Position numbers and translations under genes: made by a program
Part shown: positions 1 to 10,694 of the stretch, piece by piece
Numbering within the stretch: the first letter of the stretch is position 1
Layout of the letters: every line of letters begins with the position of its first letter
Notes under the pieces: generated by a model
The model's input: the letters and a program-made list of their open reading frames with translations, nothing else
What the model was told of the DNA's origin: nothing
The model's database searches: none
NCBI GenBank assembly: GCA_034770075.1
Contig: CM068383.1
Location: forward strand, 49,805,222 to 49,869,221
Origin: Aralia elata
Taxonomy: Eukaryota > Streptophyta > Magnoliopsida > Apiales > Araliaceae
Direction: 5' to 3'
Length of the DNA stretch: 64,000 nt

Positions 1-3000
1 AGCATCAGCATGAAACTATGGATGCTCCTACTATACTCCTGCACCTTCAAGGAGTTAAATGGTGAGGAAAGTAGGACTATTAGATATCAGATATCTAAGG
101 AGCTCTTCCAATCTAGAATGAGCGATGGCACTACAGACAAATGTCCTAAAATGATCAATCTGATTGAACAATTGGGACAACTTGGTTTTGTCAAGGATGG
201 AGAGTTAATCCAAGATTTGATCTTGCAATCACTTCCGGACTCTTTCTCACAATTTGTTGTGAATTTTCACATGAATAAGCTATATGTCAACCTACCTAAG
301 TTGCTTAAACATGTTGAAAACTGTAGAGAGTCATTTTCTAACCAAGAAAGACCAAGTCTTACTGGTAGGGACCAAAGGATCTTTTGAAAAGAAGAATAAT
401 TCAAAGAAGGCATAAGGAAAGGCAAAAACAAAGGATAATAAGGAGCATCTTGCAGAGGCTAACCAGAAGAAGCTTAGTGAAGCTTCGGTTACAGATATAA
501 GTTTGTTCATAATTGAAATAAATCTTTCTATAAGTCAAGGTTCTACTTGGGTATTGGATGCCGGCTATAGTTCTCACGTATACAATCCAATGCAGAGAAC
601 AAGTAGAAGTAGAAAACTAAACAAAGAGTAAGTAATCTTACGTGTGGGAATGGAGCAATGGTTGCTACATTAGCCGTAGGAACTTATAGTTTAGCGTTAC
701 CTGCGGGCAAGTCTATTAAGTTAATAAGTTGTTATTGTGTTCCAGTTCTCTTTAGAAACATTATTACTTTCGTTGTTGGACAAGGAAGGTTCTGATATTA
801 TATTTAAGAACAATTGTTGTTCTATTTATAATGATAATGTTTTGTTTGAAGCTGGAAGATAACTTAATGGACTTTGTATACTTTACTTATATGAAAATAA
901 TTTTGCAAATTGAACAAACTAGTAAAAAGAAAAAGGAGATGATCATTCAAAGAGTTGAATATGTGTATTTGATGAAATATAAGTCTGAATCATTTGAAAG
1001 GTTCAAATAATTCAGAAGTGAAACAAATGACAAAGTATTAAGATTCTTTGATCAGATCGAAGAAGGAATACTTGTACAATGAGTTTCTAGATCATCTCAA
1101 AATGGTATTTTCTCATAATGGACGACACTTCATGATACGCAATAATTGATTAATGTATCTAAAAGGAGAAATTGTACCTTGTTGGACATGGTGCGGTCCA
1201 TAATAATTTTTTACCGACATTCCCGTATCCATCTGGGGTTATGCCCTAGAAACGGCTGCATATCTACAAAATAAGGTAACCTCAAAATCCGGCCCCAAGA
1301 CTCCATAAAAGTTATGGATAGGGAGGATTCCTAATCTTAAGTGTGTTAAGATAAGGGATTGTCCAACTTATGTGAAAAGGTTTCAAAAGATAAGTTTGGG
1401 AAAAAATCTAACAAATGCAGATTTGTGGGATATTCTAAAAAGGGTTTAGGATATTATTACTATAATCCTACATGTTGCCTTCTTGGATAAAGGTGTTTAT
1501 CATTGAAGGAGCTAATGGGAGGATAATAGATCTTAAAGGAGTTCAAAAACCACAAAGCATTTTGAGTCAAATCGAGGAACCTGTAGATAGACCTATTGTA
1601 CCACAACCGAATCGTAAATCTGGAAAAGTACCGAAGATACCTAGAAGGTATGGATTCATCATAGAGGATGATGATGAGGTGCGCATCATAGATGATGATG
1701 ATCTAGTTATATACGATGAGGCTATGAGTAGTAGACACTCAGAGAAATGGTAGATGGCCATGAAATCCGAAATGTACTCCATGTATGAGAACCAAGTATA
1801 GACTTTGGTTACTCCATCGAAAGGTATAGTGCCTAGAGGGTGTATATGGGTCTTTAAGAGAAAGATTGGGGTAAATGGCAAGGTGGAGACCTATAAGACC
1901 AGAATTGTTTAAAAGGTTTAAAATCAAGTCAAGGAGTTGACTGTGATAAAGCCTTATTAACGAGTAATGTTCAAGTCCATTTGGATTTTACTTGCGATTG
2001 CAGCTTATTATTACTAAATCTGACAAATGGACGTGGAGACGCCCTTCCTCAATGAAGACTTGAGGAGAATGTATGTATGATACAGCCAGAGGAATTTGTT
2101 TCAAAGGTTGAAGCAAATCGTGTATGTTACCTACAATGATCCATTTATGGATTGAAGCAAGCTTCTCAAAGATGGAACATTCGTTTTGATGAGAAAATCA
2201 AAAGAGTTTGATTTTATCAAAAACGAGAATGAACCTAGTGTGTACAAAATGGTCAGTGGGAGCACTGTGACATTCATAGTATTATATGTTGATATACTAC
2301 TAACAACGAATGATACACCAATGCTACAATCAGTAAAGATAAAATTGTCTAAACATTCCTCCATGAATAACTTGGAAGGAGCATCCTATAAATTGGGGAT
2401 ATAAATATATATATAGATAGATTTAAAAGGATGTTCGGCTTAACCCAAGGAATGTATAATCATTCGATGCTAAAGGTGTTTAGCATGGCAAACTCCAAGG
2501 AAGGTCTCATGATGATGAGCCATGGAGTGTATCTCTTTAAATTGTCCTCAATAAAAAAAGAGATCGCATGAGTTACTATCATGTATGCAATGAATATACA
2601 AGGCCTGATGTTGATCAGTCATATTTTGGAGAAGATCACTGTAAGACAGTGATAAACATCTTTAAGTACTTAACCGATACTGAAGATGTGATCATGATTC
2701 ATGGTAGGTCTAAATTAAAACTAGAGGGCTAAACAGACTCAAGTTTTTCAGACTTACCAAGATGATAACAAATCCACTTTAAGGTAAATCGTTACCTTGA
2801 AAGGTGGTGCAGTGAATTGGAAAAATTCCAAACAGCAAAGAGTTGCTGGTTTAGTGACAAAGACAAAGTATATAGCTGTAAATGAAGCTGCAAGTTGATT
2901 GTTTGGATGAAAAGTTCATTACAGAACTAGGAATAGTTCCAAAGTCTCATCTTGGATTCAAACATGTGTTGCGGCACTTTTATTTGATTAGAGGAATCAT

Positions 3001-3154
3001 TGAAAGAAGAAAATGTCACTATAGAGATAGTGGACTCTCAAGAACAACATTGCATATCCATTTACTGAAGCTTTATCCAACAGCAGGATGATCGTCACTT
3101 AGAGAAGAAGGGTATTAGATACCATGGCGATTGGCTTTGGTGCAAGTGGGAGAT
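1..3154 (+). pseudogene. Copia-A copy A0: decayed Ty1/copia gag-pol
   Basis: Remnant of a Ty1/copia polyprotein, entering from the left edge inside gag. Gag (UBN2-type) is readable at 10-387, with ISKELFQSR and a following MINLIEQLGQLGF block. The CCHC zinc knuckle that copies A1 and A2 have is missing. A degenerate protease (VLDAGYSSH instead of the family's VLDTGCGSH) lies near 550-590. Integrase is heavily reduced: the pre-integrase zinc region and first catalytic aspartate are deleted near 940-960. Reverse transcriptase is present in pieces at 1740-2400, with the YVDD box read as YVDIL, and RNase H remnants run to about 3120. Many stops and frameshifts mean it makes no protein. The polypurine tract GCAAGTGGGAGAT ends at 3154, directly before the LTR. 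Clearly the same family as the - strand copies at 37577-51373 and 58002-64000. Confidence 0.88.
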
Positions 3155-4719
3155 TGAAAATAGTATGCACACAAGCCAATCATATTTGATATGATGTAGC
3201 ATATACTTTGTAATCTTATTCGTTTATTAAAGGCATTTTACTTTATCTACATTTGTGTTGTTATATTAAATGTGATAAATCCATAGTTTTGAGCAATGCT
3301 TTTAAAATCGTGACGGTGATCATGCTAATGAGATCTAAATTCTTAGATAGCTTAAAACTAAAATCGTTCCTAATCGTTGGATTACTAAAAAGGGGGATTA
3401 ATGAATCCGGATAGATTAGTACAAACGTTGCTTGCTCTTAGGAAGAGGATGATTGATCTCATAATCATTTGTGTGGAGACACTAAAGCAAGTATGTAGGT
3501 GCTTATTGGAGAATAAGTTCACTGAACGTGACTCGCTAAGGAATACCTAATGGAGTTTTACTCGCCCGTCAATAGGAATTCCTCTAGTGATAGTAGTACA
3601 AGTGATCCTTGGACTTGAGATCATCATAGTATCTTGTGTATGATGAGTTATACTTTGACATGTCCCTTAAGACCTTTAGGGTATATCAAAGGGTATGATT
3701 AGGTATAATAAGTTATACATGGAGATAGGTGAATGATCAACAAAGAATCTACCACGTCTAGTAAAAAGATGTGAATGTCCTATGTGATTCGATAAATGAC
3801 AACTCAGTAGTCCTTGGCCAAGGCAGAATGAAATTAGAAAGGAGTTTCTAATTTGCATTATTTAGAGTTATGCATTTGGGACTCGAAATACATATAATTA
3901 AATAAAATAAGACTTGACAGTACATCCATGTCTTATATTTAATTGGGACATTGTATGGTAGAATGATTGAATTGTACGGTAACTATGTACTAAAAGGTTT
4001 TTTTGTGATTAATGTTGAAATTTATATTATCTGGAAAGTCGTTGATCGCTAAGGGGGCTTACCCTTATTGTAGAATAAATATTATTTATTTAAATGAATT
4101 AAATAGTTTAATTTATTTATTTAAATAAGATTAGAATTGTTTTAATTGATTTATTCACAACTAGTTTAATATGGAGAACCTAAAGGGTCACACCGCAAAA
4201 GAAAAATATTTATTTAAGAAGTAAATGGCATAATTGTAATAATAAGTTAAGTGTATTTAATTTAATCTATGGAGATATAATAAATTAAATAGCTTAATAT
4301 TTATTATTTAATATTTTGGAAATATTAAATATAAATTAATAATAGGAGTTTTATTATTATTATTATTACTATTATTATTATTTAATTCCTAATATGGATT
4401 GAGAATTAATTAATAGAAGTACTCTCTCATGAATTCCTAATTAGATTAGGAGTTTAATTTAATTAAAGGAGTTTAATTAGAATAGAAACCATAATCCTAA
4501 ATAGTTTAGGGAAGGGTTTTCCTACATCTATAAATAAGAGAAGTCTTGTCATAGATTAGGGTTACACACTCTTACATAACAATTGTGGAGAGTACTTACA
4601 ATTTTTATAGAGATAGAAACTAGGGTTTTGCCAACACCTATCTTCTTGAACAAGTATGATTCCTTGGTGGATCACCTCTAGAGGCCAAACACTTGGGTGG
4701 CTAACGTTAATCAAATGAA
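3155..4719 (+). repeat. 3' LTR of copia-A copy A0 (truncated)
   Basis: Starts TGAAAATAGTATGCACAC just after the polypurine tract. It matches the reverse complement of the LTR at 58472-60375 almost base for base over most of its length. A promoter-like TATAAATA at 4529-4536 is the same one seen in the other copy near 58891. Homology stops after CTTGGGTGGCTAACG near 4719, so the last ~250 bp of the LTR and its CA end are gone. No target duplication can be recovered. Confidence 0.88.
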
Positions 4720-6381
4720 TGAATTTATCTATAAAGCATTTAGGTCTCACCCACAACAAACCTTATCAATGTAGCTAACTTAAATAGTTATCAAAATACA
4801 TTAAAAGTTATGCATTTTATAATTTTGGGTCAGATTTAGGGTTTTAAACCTAAAACTAGTTTAAGTTCCTTCTTAGGTTTTCTTAGTTCCTTCAAAGGTT
4901 TTCCATGATTTAAGGTGTCTATGATGAATGGATTTTATACCTACGAATTGGGTATTTTTGGCTTGATTATTTTGTAAGTTCTTAAGTATTTTTAGTTTAT
5001 TTTTATACATTTTTGTATTTTTGTACAGGAATTAGAATTTATCTCTAAATGGTGTAAAGAGCGATAAACGATGAAGTATTGGTCGTGGTTATATCAAGAA
5101 ATGCACCGTTGATTGTTGGCATATATCGAGCGTTGGCCTTAGCAAAGCATTCTAGCATGGCATTGGCAAGAGGAGGCAATTGACCAAACAAAGCACGAAG
5201 ACAGAAAGCCTAGCGCAGCTGCGTTAGGTTATAGCGCAACAGCGCTATCATGGAACAAGTCCAAGCGCAACTGCGCTGTAATCATAGTGCAACAATGCTA
5301 GGAGTTTTTAGGCGAGCGTGTAGGCCTGTGTTTGGCTGCTAGTAATGGTTTTTGCTTACTTGATGACTTCTAAGGGAATAGGACACTTGTCATTTGATGC
5401 CTAAGGAGTTACAAATTCTACAAGGTTGAGGACTTCAATATAAATACATTCAGCTAGGGTTATGAGGAAGATATAGTGAGACATTAGTTATTCAACATTA
5501 GTAATTAGGGTTTTTCAGATTATTGGAGGAGGGCGCTTGAAGGTTTCAAGGATTGAGAAGAGGGCGAAGCTTTGCGGTGACAGCGTTTAATCTTCACTCT
5601 TAACTTAACTCTTTGTACTTTAAGATATTTTCTGGATTAGTTGTTATGGTTATTTTATTTATCAATATGAGTTAATTCTTCCGTTAAGATTGCAATGGAA
5701 CTCGATGAGTAACTTGGATTAATTTACTCTCTCTTTTAATTATGTTAATTATAAATGATTTGTTTATCATATTTTGCGTTAATTTAATAATTGTCTAACT
5801 AACAATTATTTGATAAATCCTAGATGAAATTAGAAAATAAATTCTAGGATTAGATCTGAATATGTTAACATGTGTTCTTAATTATTTTCAGGATATTGAA
5901 TAATTAGATTGTGTATACGATGGGAATATACCTTTATACCGCATACAACTTGGTTTGAGAATTGTTGCTAATTAATTCACTCTTAATTAATTTACATAGG
6001 AATATAGTAGATTGATTGGATTGAATATTTTTATTTAATTCTTGGAAAAGTATTTTATAGAATACTTATAAATTCTCAGTTGGCAAATCAATATAATTAA
6101 TTACTTAAGAGAGAGTGAAGATATTCAAGTAAACCGTTGGAAAAAATTGTAATCTTAGTCTTTTAATATATTGATATCTTTGATAATTAGTTAATTTTGT
6201 TTACTTATTGTTTCATGATCCTAATTTTGATTGTTTAAATAAAATCTAGTTAATTATGAATTAGGAGTTGGATTAATAAATTATTGTTATTCTTCGTGGG
6301 AACGATACTCTTCTTGTCGCTATATTACTAGTCGATCATGTATACTTGTGTGTATTTGCTAAGTATAGATTTAGGCAAACA
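4720..6381 (+). repeat. Athila-like LTR 1 (5' end unresolved)
   Basis: Clear similarity to Athila-like LTR 2 begins near 4880 (the block around GGAATTAGAATTT at 5029) and continues to the terminal CA at 6381, right before a degenerate tRNA-Asp-type primer site. It carries a TATA-like ATATAAATAC near 5438, a block beginning AAGATTGCAATGGAACTCGA near 5685 shared with 10230, and the GGGAACGATACTC block near the end. GCGC-rich palindromic boxes lie at 5214-5290. The first ~150 bases (4720-4880) match nothing else here. Confidence 0.7.
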
Positions 6382-6387
6382 AGTTTT

Positions 6388-6405
6388 TGTTGTCGTTGTC
6401 GGGGA
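6388..6405 (+). other. Degenerate primer-binding site of Athila-like unit 1
   Basis: TGTTGTCGTTGTCGGGGA follows the LTR end after AGTTTT. It aligns with the better preserved TGGCGCCATTGTCAGGGA at 15159, the usual tRNA-Asp-type site of Athila/Tat elements. The GGCGCC core has decayed. Confidence 0.7.
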
Positions 6406-6500
6406 ATAGTTAATAATTATTATTCCAATATTAATTTACGTCGATTCGGTCTTAGTTTAAACATATTTTTCTTTGTAATTTTCTGTTTTAATCTTTTACC

Positions 6501-7151
6501 ATGGCAGCAGGGTTTTATGGATTCAATGAAGTTTCTGCATTAATGGCACAGGATGCAACGCTTATAGAGAAAATTTACGCTTTTGGGGCTTAATCAATTC
6601 AGTGTGTGACGGTGATGTGTGAATGGTGTGTTCGGGATCATTCTAGTTCACATTGCACCATTAGTTGGGAGTCAGTTCATTATTGTTACCCACAAGGATT
6701 TCAGACTCAAGCTCCACCATAGCAAGAGAATAAGTCAAAATTAGAGGAGTTGCTCTCAAAGTACATAACACAAAATGAGACAAGGATTAATAGCCTAGAG
6801 GTGTCCATTTGGAATCTCGAGAACCAAGTGGGACAACTCGTTAGTGCTATCAGTAATCGCTCTCAATACATTCTATCTAGCGATAATGAGATTAACCTTA
6901 GGATAGAAGGTAATGAGCTAACTGATATTGTTAGAGTATCCATACCAGAATCAACCACCGTTGGAGAAGAAGATGTTGCTGCTGAAATGGAAAAGGGAAA
7001 GAATGGGGAACAAGAGCATAAATTAAGCGAAGATCCAACTTGGAGTTCCGACAATATTAAACAACCTTCAATTGTGCTCCTTATACCTTTTCCGCAAGTC
7101 CTTGTGTTCCCTGTGCATAACCACATCCCGATCGCTGAAGTATTAGATTAA
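6501..7151 (+). pseudogene. Athila-like gag remnant (unit 1)
   Basis: One reading frame runs from ATG 6501 (MAAGFYGFNEVSALMAQ) to TAA 7149-7151, broken by a stop near 6591 and another near 6720. It corresponds to the C-terminal half of Athila gag: a CEWC...HSSSHC zinc-like motif near 6630-6660, then a coiled-coil stretch TRINSLEVSIWNLENQVGQL (residues of the 6750 frame). The N-terminal gag domain present at 15279-15980 is missing because leader joins directly to AAGF. No protease, reverse transcriptase or integrase follows, so this unit could only have moved with proteins supplied in trans. Confidence 0.78.
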
Positions 7152-7659
7152 ATGCCTAGCTCCGTGGAGTTATTGGAGAATAGTCTATCTAAAAAGAGCA
7201 AGCTAGGCGAATTTGAAATAATGGCTCGTTCGAAGAAGAAGTATACAAATGTTACCTTACTACCGATGGACGTGTCAATCACTTCTCGAAGGGGAATTGG
7301 ATAGAAAATCAAGAAGTCAGGTTGACGACTATAAACTAAGCGCTTATTGGGAGGCAACTCAAGTTTAAATTTCAGTTTTGCAATTTAGTTTTGTAGTTTT
7401 ACTTTCTGTTTTAGTTAATTTCATATTAGTTTGGTTAAATTTTAATTGTATGTTAGGTAGGTTTAATAATAAAAGGTTTCTCCAAGTGCACTAACTCTGA
7501 AATTCTAGGCTCACCCAAGTTCAGTCTCCTATGATTCCAATGTTCCTCCCCAGACATAACAGACGAGGACACGGATAACTGTTAATTACCAGGGAAGTCC
7601 TCTGCCTATACTTTTTATTGCTTACATTGAAGATAATGTCTGTTTTAAGTTTGGGGGTA
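7152..7659 (+). other. 3' untranslated tail and polypurine tract of Athila-like unit 1
   Basis: About 500 bp between the gag stop and the next LTR. It contains the decayed pol C-terminal block with GCGCTTATTGGGAGGCAACT (7341), an LLGGN-type peptide, and ends in the polypurine tract AAGTTTGGGGG at 7647-7657. Nearly identical to 25535-26042, so the two units share this pol-less 3' end. Confidence 0.75.
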
Positions 7660-7721
7660 CGGGTGTGTTGTCGCAGGCAACCAAAAATAAAACCTTACTG
7701 CAAAAAATATTATACGTGCGG

Positions 7722-8822
7722 TGTAACATTTGTATACCTGTGATGAAGTGAATATATAATAATATATTTACTGTATATAAATAAATTGTTAGAAACAATT
7801 TATACATGAAAAGGAAATAATTAAATATATGTATACCAAATTAATGTATACATTAAATACGGTGAATTAAAATAATGTATGATATTAAATTATTTTAATA
7901 TGGTGAAATTATTGCATTAAATAAATTATTTTTTTAATTCATGTATATATTCCATTTTAGGGGAAATATCATGGAATGTAATACATTATTTGTAACATAC
8001 TATGTGTGTAGTATAATGTATATGTAATACAAGTACTGCATATATGTTATATATATTAGTAAGGCAAAAGTTGGATTATATACCATATGTAACCTTCAAG
8101 TAATGGAATAACTAAGTCTGAAAACATAGTAGGAGCTAGCAGTTTAGGATGACAATAGACTTATATACTCATCCAGCCTAAACCGTAACAACCAAGCTAT
8201 TGATGTGGGGAGCAAGTAAAGCTTTGGCTATAAAACCAAAAGTCCAGCCCCAATCCCCAGTTCTTTTGATCCCAAGCATCTCCATAATAAATCTCAAATA
8301 CTAGTTCTTCATTCCTGAGCAAAATTGTCCAAACTCACTTTCTCTCAAATCTTTGAAGAGCTGGGTTTACAATCATAAAAAGGAATTAGGAGAAAAACTC
8401 AAACAATCAAGAGGTATTGTTAAATTCTTGCTATATAAAGAACAGTATGATTTGAGGAAATAATTGTTAGTGTTGATTATGAATGACTTCCATTGAAAAT
8501 CTAGAGTAGATTGTAATTAAAATCTTATGCAAGCTAAGCTCTCAAACCAATGATCATTTGTTGTTTGATAAACTGTTCAAGAGAAATTTTCTTTTAAAGT
8601 CATGAACATTGAAAAAATTAGTTTATGTAATTAAGTTCTGTGTGATTCAAAATAGTAGTAGTGTTTAGTTATAGTTAGGGGATTACAGCTAAGAAGCATT
8701 ACAGATGATTTGGGGTATTTTTTCCCAAACTCTACTGAAACAGAGCCTGTTCTAGGTATATCTCGAAGTGGCGCGGTCGCGCCACTTCCCAAGCCAAAAC
8801 CAGTGTAGTCGCGCTGGTCCTT
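7722..8822 (+). repeat. Gypsy-type LTR fragment (LTR type 3, copy a)
   Basis: Starts TGTAACATTTGTATACC and is about 95% identical by eye to 26106-27205. It carries TATAAAA at 8229-8235 and a donor-like CAATCAAGAG/GTATTG at 8413/8414. It is cut off at GCGCTGGTCC (8822), where the other copy continues for another 1.8 kb. A near-perfect 24-bp GCGC palindrome lies at 8765-8788. No coding capacity. Confidence 0.75.
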
Positions 8823-9040
8823 GATGAGGGTGGTTTATACACACAATTTGAGTACCTTTGACCTTGTTAGTTTGTTAGCTTTTGGGAATTTCATATGGTT
8901 TTTAGCTATTTTTAGCGTATTTCGAGATAATTTAGTTTTTAGTTATTTTTACATGTTTTATGTTGCTTTGATACATTTTCATTATGTTTGTAGGAATTGA
9001 AATAAAGACCGCTTGGATCGTTGTTCGTAATGACTCAATG

Positions 9041-9343
9041 TCCGTGCTTGGGCATCTGTGCCCGAATGGTAGTACGATAAAAATTAGTGTTTGGCGACGC
9101 TCACTATTTAATTTGATGAAATCTGGAAGTAGAGCGTGCACGGCATTAAAAAGCGTGCACGGAGTTTGGCATCGACCAAGCCACGAGGGCAAGCTCGTGC
9201 TTAGAAATCTGTGCCCGAATGGTATTACGGCGAAAATTTGTGTTTGGCGATGCTCGGTGTTTAATTTGATGACATTTGGAAGTTGGGCATGCACGGCGTC
9301 GGAAAGCGTGCACGGCGTGCGGCGTCGACCAAGTCACGAGCGG
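9041..9343. repeat. Tandem duplication of a ~150-bp unit
   Basis: Two diverged head-to-tail units, about 9041-9190 and 9191-9343. Each holds CTGTGCCCGAATGGTA, GTGTTTGGCGA, AATTTGATGA and a GCGTGCACGG pair followed by TCGACCAAG. It lies inside Athila-like LTR 2 and creates spurious open frames on both strands. Confidence 0.8.
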
Positions 9344-9344
9344 C

Positions 9345-9845
9345 AGCAGCATGCACGTGCAGCAGATGGGGCGTCAGACAGGCGCTGGGTGCGGGCGTCG
9401 TGCGGTGGGCTCGGGCGCGTTGGCCTCGACAGCCTTGGCTGGGCGCTGGGCGCTGGGCACTCGGCAGCTTCGGCAACATTGGGCTATGGGCGCGCACGTT
9501 AGGCATCGGCAGGGACTTGGCAGGCAGCCGGCACATTAGCGTTGTGCACGCGCGCGCGCGGGGGCTCGGCAGCACTCGGCAGGCAGGTGCGCTCGGCACG
9601 CATTGGGCGCGGGCGCGCGCTTGGGCCTCGGCAGTTCGGGCGCCAGGCGTGCAGCAGACGGGCGGCCAGGGGGTGGGCGCGGGCGCACGCGCTGGCTTGC
9701 GGGCGCACGCGCTGGCTTGCGGGCGCACGCGCTGGCTTGCGGGCGCGCGGCAGCCAGCGTGTGGGCATGTGTCAGCCAGCATGGGCCAACCAGGGTCTGG
9801 GCGCGCGCACGCCAGGCACAGTGCGGGCGCGCCAACACCGTCTTG
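9345..9845. repeat. GC-rich minisatellite block in the LTR
   Basis: About 500 bp of extremely G+C-rich sequence in an otherwise A+T-rich window. It contains three perfect tandem copies of GGGCGCACGCGCTGGCTTGC at 9681-9740 and many GGGCGCGC and CTCGGCAG motifs. Long frames open in nearly all six phases here because stop codons are rare in such composition. I see no protein family in any of them. Confidence 0.85.
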
Positions 9846-10689
9846 AGTGCAATCTGACACAGTTTTAGTGCGATCTGAGCTACATTTTGTCCGACTTTGG
9901 CTAGGGTTTCTTGATGGAGGCTATATATAATCTTTTTTAAGCTTCATATCAGATATCTAGAGAGAGGGAGTCTACAAAATACATCAAACAACAGTGCTAA
10001 AGGCTGCAAATCAAGTTGAATCAAACCACAAGCCAAGGAACTCAGTCAACAAGAATTGTAAAACTAAGGAGAAGAGCTAGAAACCAACAGCAACCCAAGG
10101 AACAATAGCTGAACAGCTTCAAAAGTGGTTTCATTTCTAGATTTTCATCTCCTTTGTAATTCGAATTTGACAAAATATAAATTAAAATTGATGTTTATTG
10201 TAGCTATCATGAACTAACCTTCTATTCTAAGATTGCAATGGAACCCAACACTTAAATTGAATTGAATTCTCTCTCTATTGATTGTAGTAATTCATTTGTG
10301 AATTGATTATCATAACCCTTGCTTTTTAGATTAATTGTTTGGCTCGTAATTACCTTGGGAACCTATATGAACTTGACAAACGGATTATAGGTTAAGACCT
10401 AGTTATGATAACATGCGAGAGTATAGATTGTTGTGGGTTATTAATCGAATTAAGTGACGTGTGTCTTATTAATTATCCGCAATAATAGGTATCTTGATAG
10501 TGGTTGGGATAGACATATACCTAACTACCGCATGTAACCAATTAAGAATCTAGTCTTAATGACTTCCGATGTGAAAGTTGGTAATTGAGGGGACGGTTAA
10601 TGAGATTTAGTGACACGTGTCTTATTAATCATTCCTGAAATTGGTCTCTTGATAGTGTATAGGATAGACATGTACCTATGCACCGCTTA
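9846..10689 (+). other. Remaining U3/R part of Athila-like LTR 2
   Basis: TATA-like CTATATATAA at 9926, then a purine-rich leader-like stretch, then the AAGATTGCAATGGAACCC block near 10230 shared with the other Athila-like LTRs, and the two GTGTCTTATTAAT repeats. No gene. Confidence 0.6.
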
Positions 10690-10694
10690 GGAAG

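Noticed and set aside
8984..9502. A 172-codon + strand frame.
   Set aside because: It spans a 150-bp tandem duplication and the G+C-rich block of an LTR. Repeated peptide units follow the DNA repeats.
9261..9868. Several overlapping open frames of 84-199 codons on both strands.
   Set aside because: All lie in the G+C-rich minisatellite, where stops are rare. The peptides are Ala/Arg/Pro-rich low complexity without domains.
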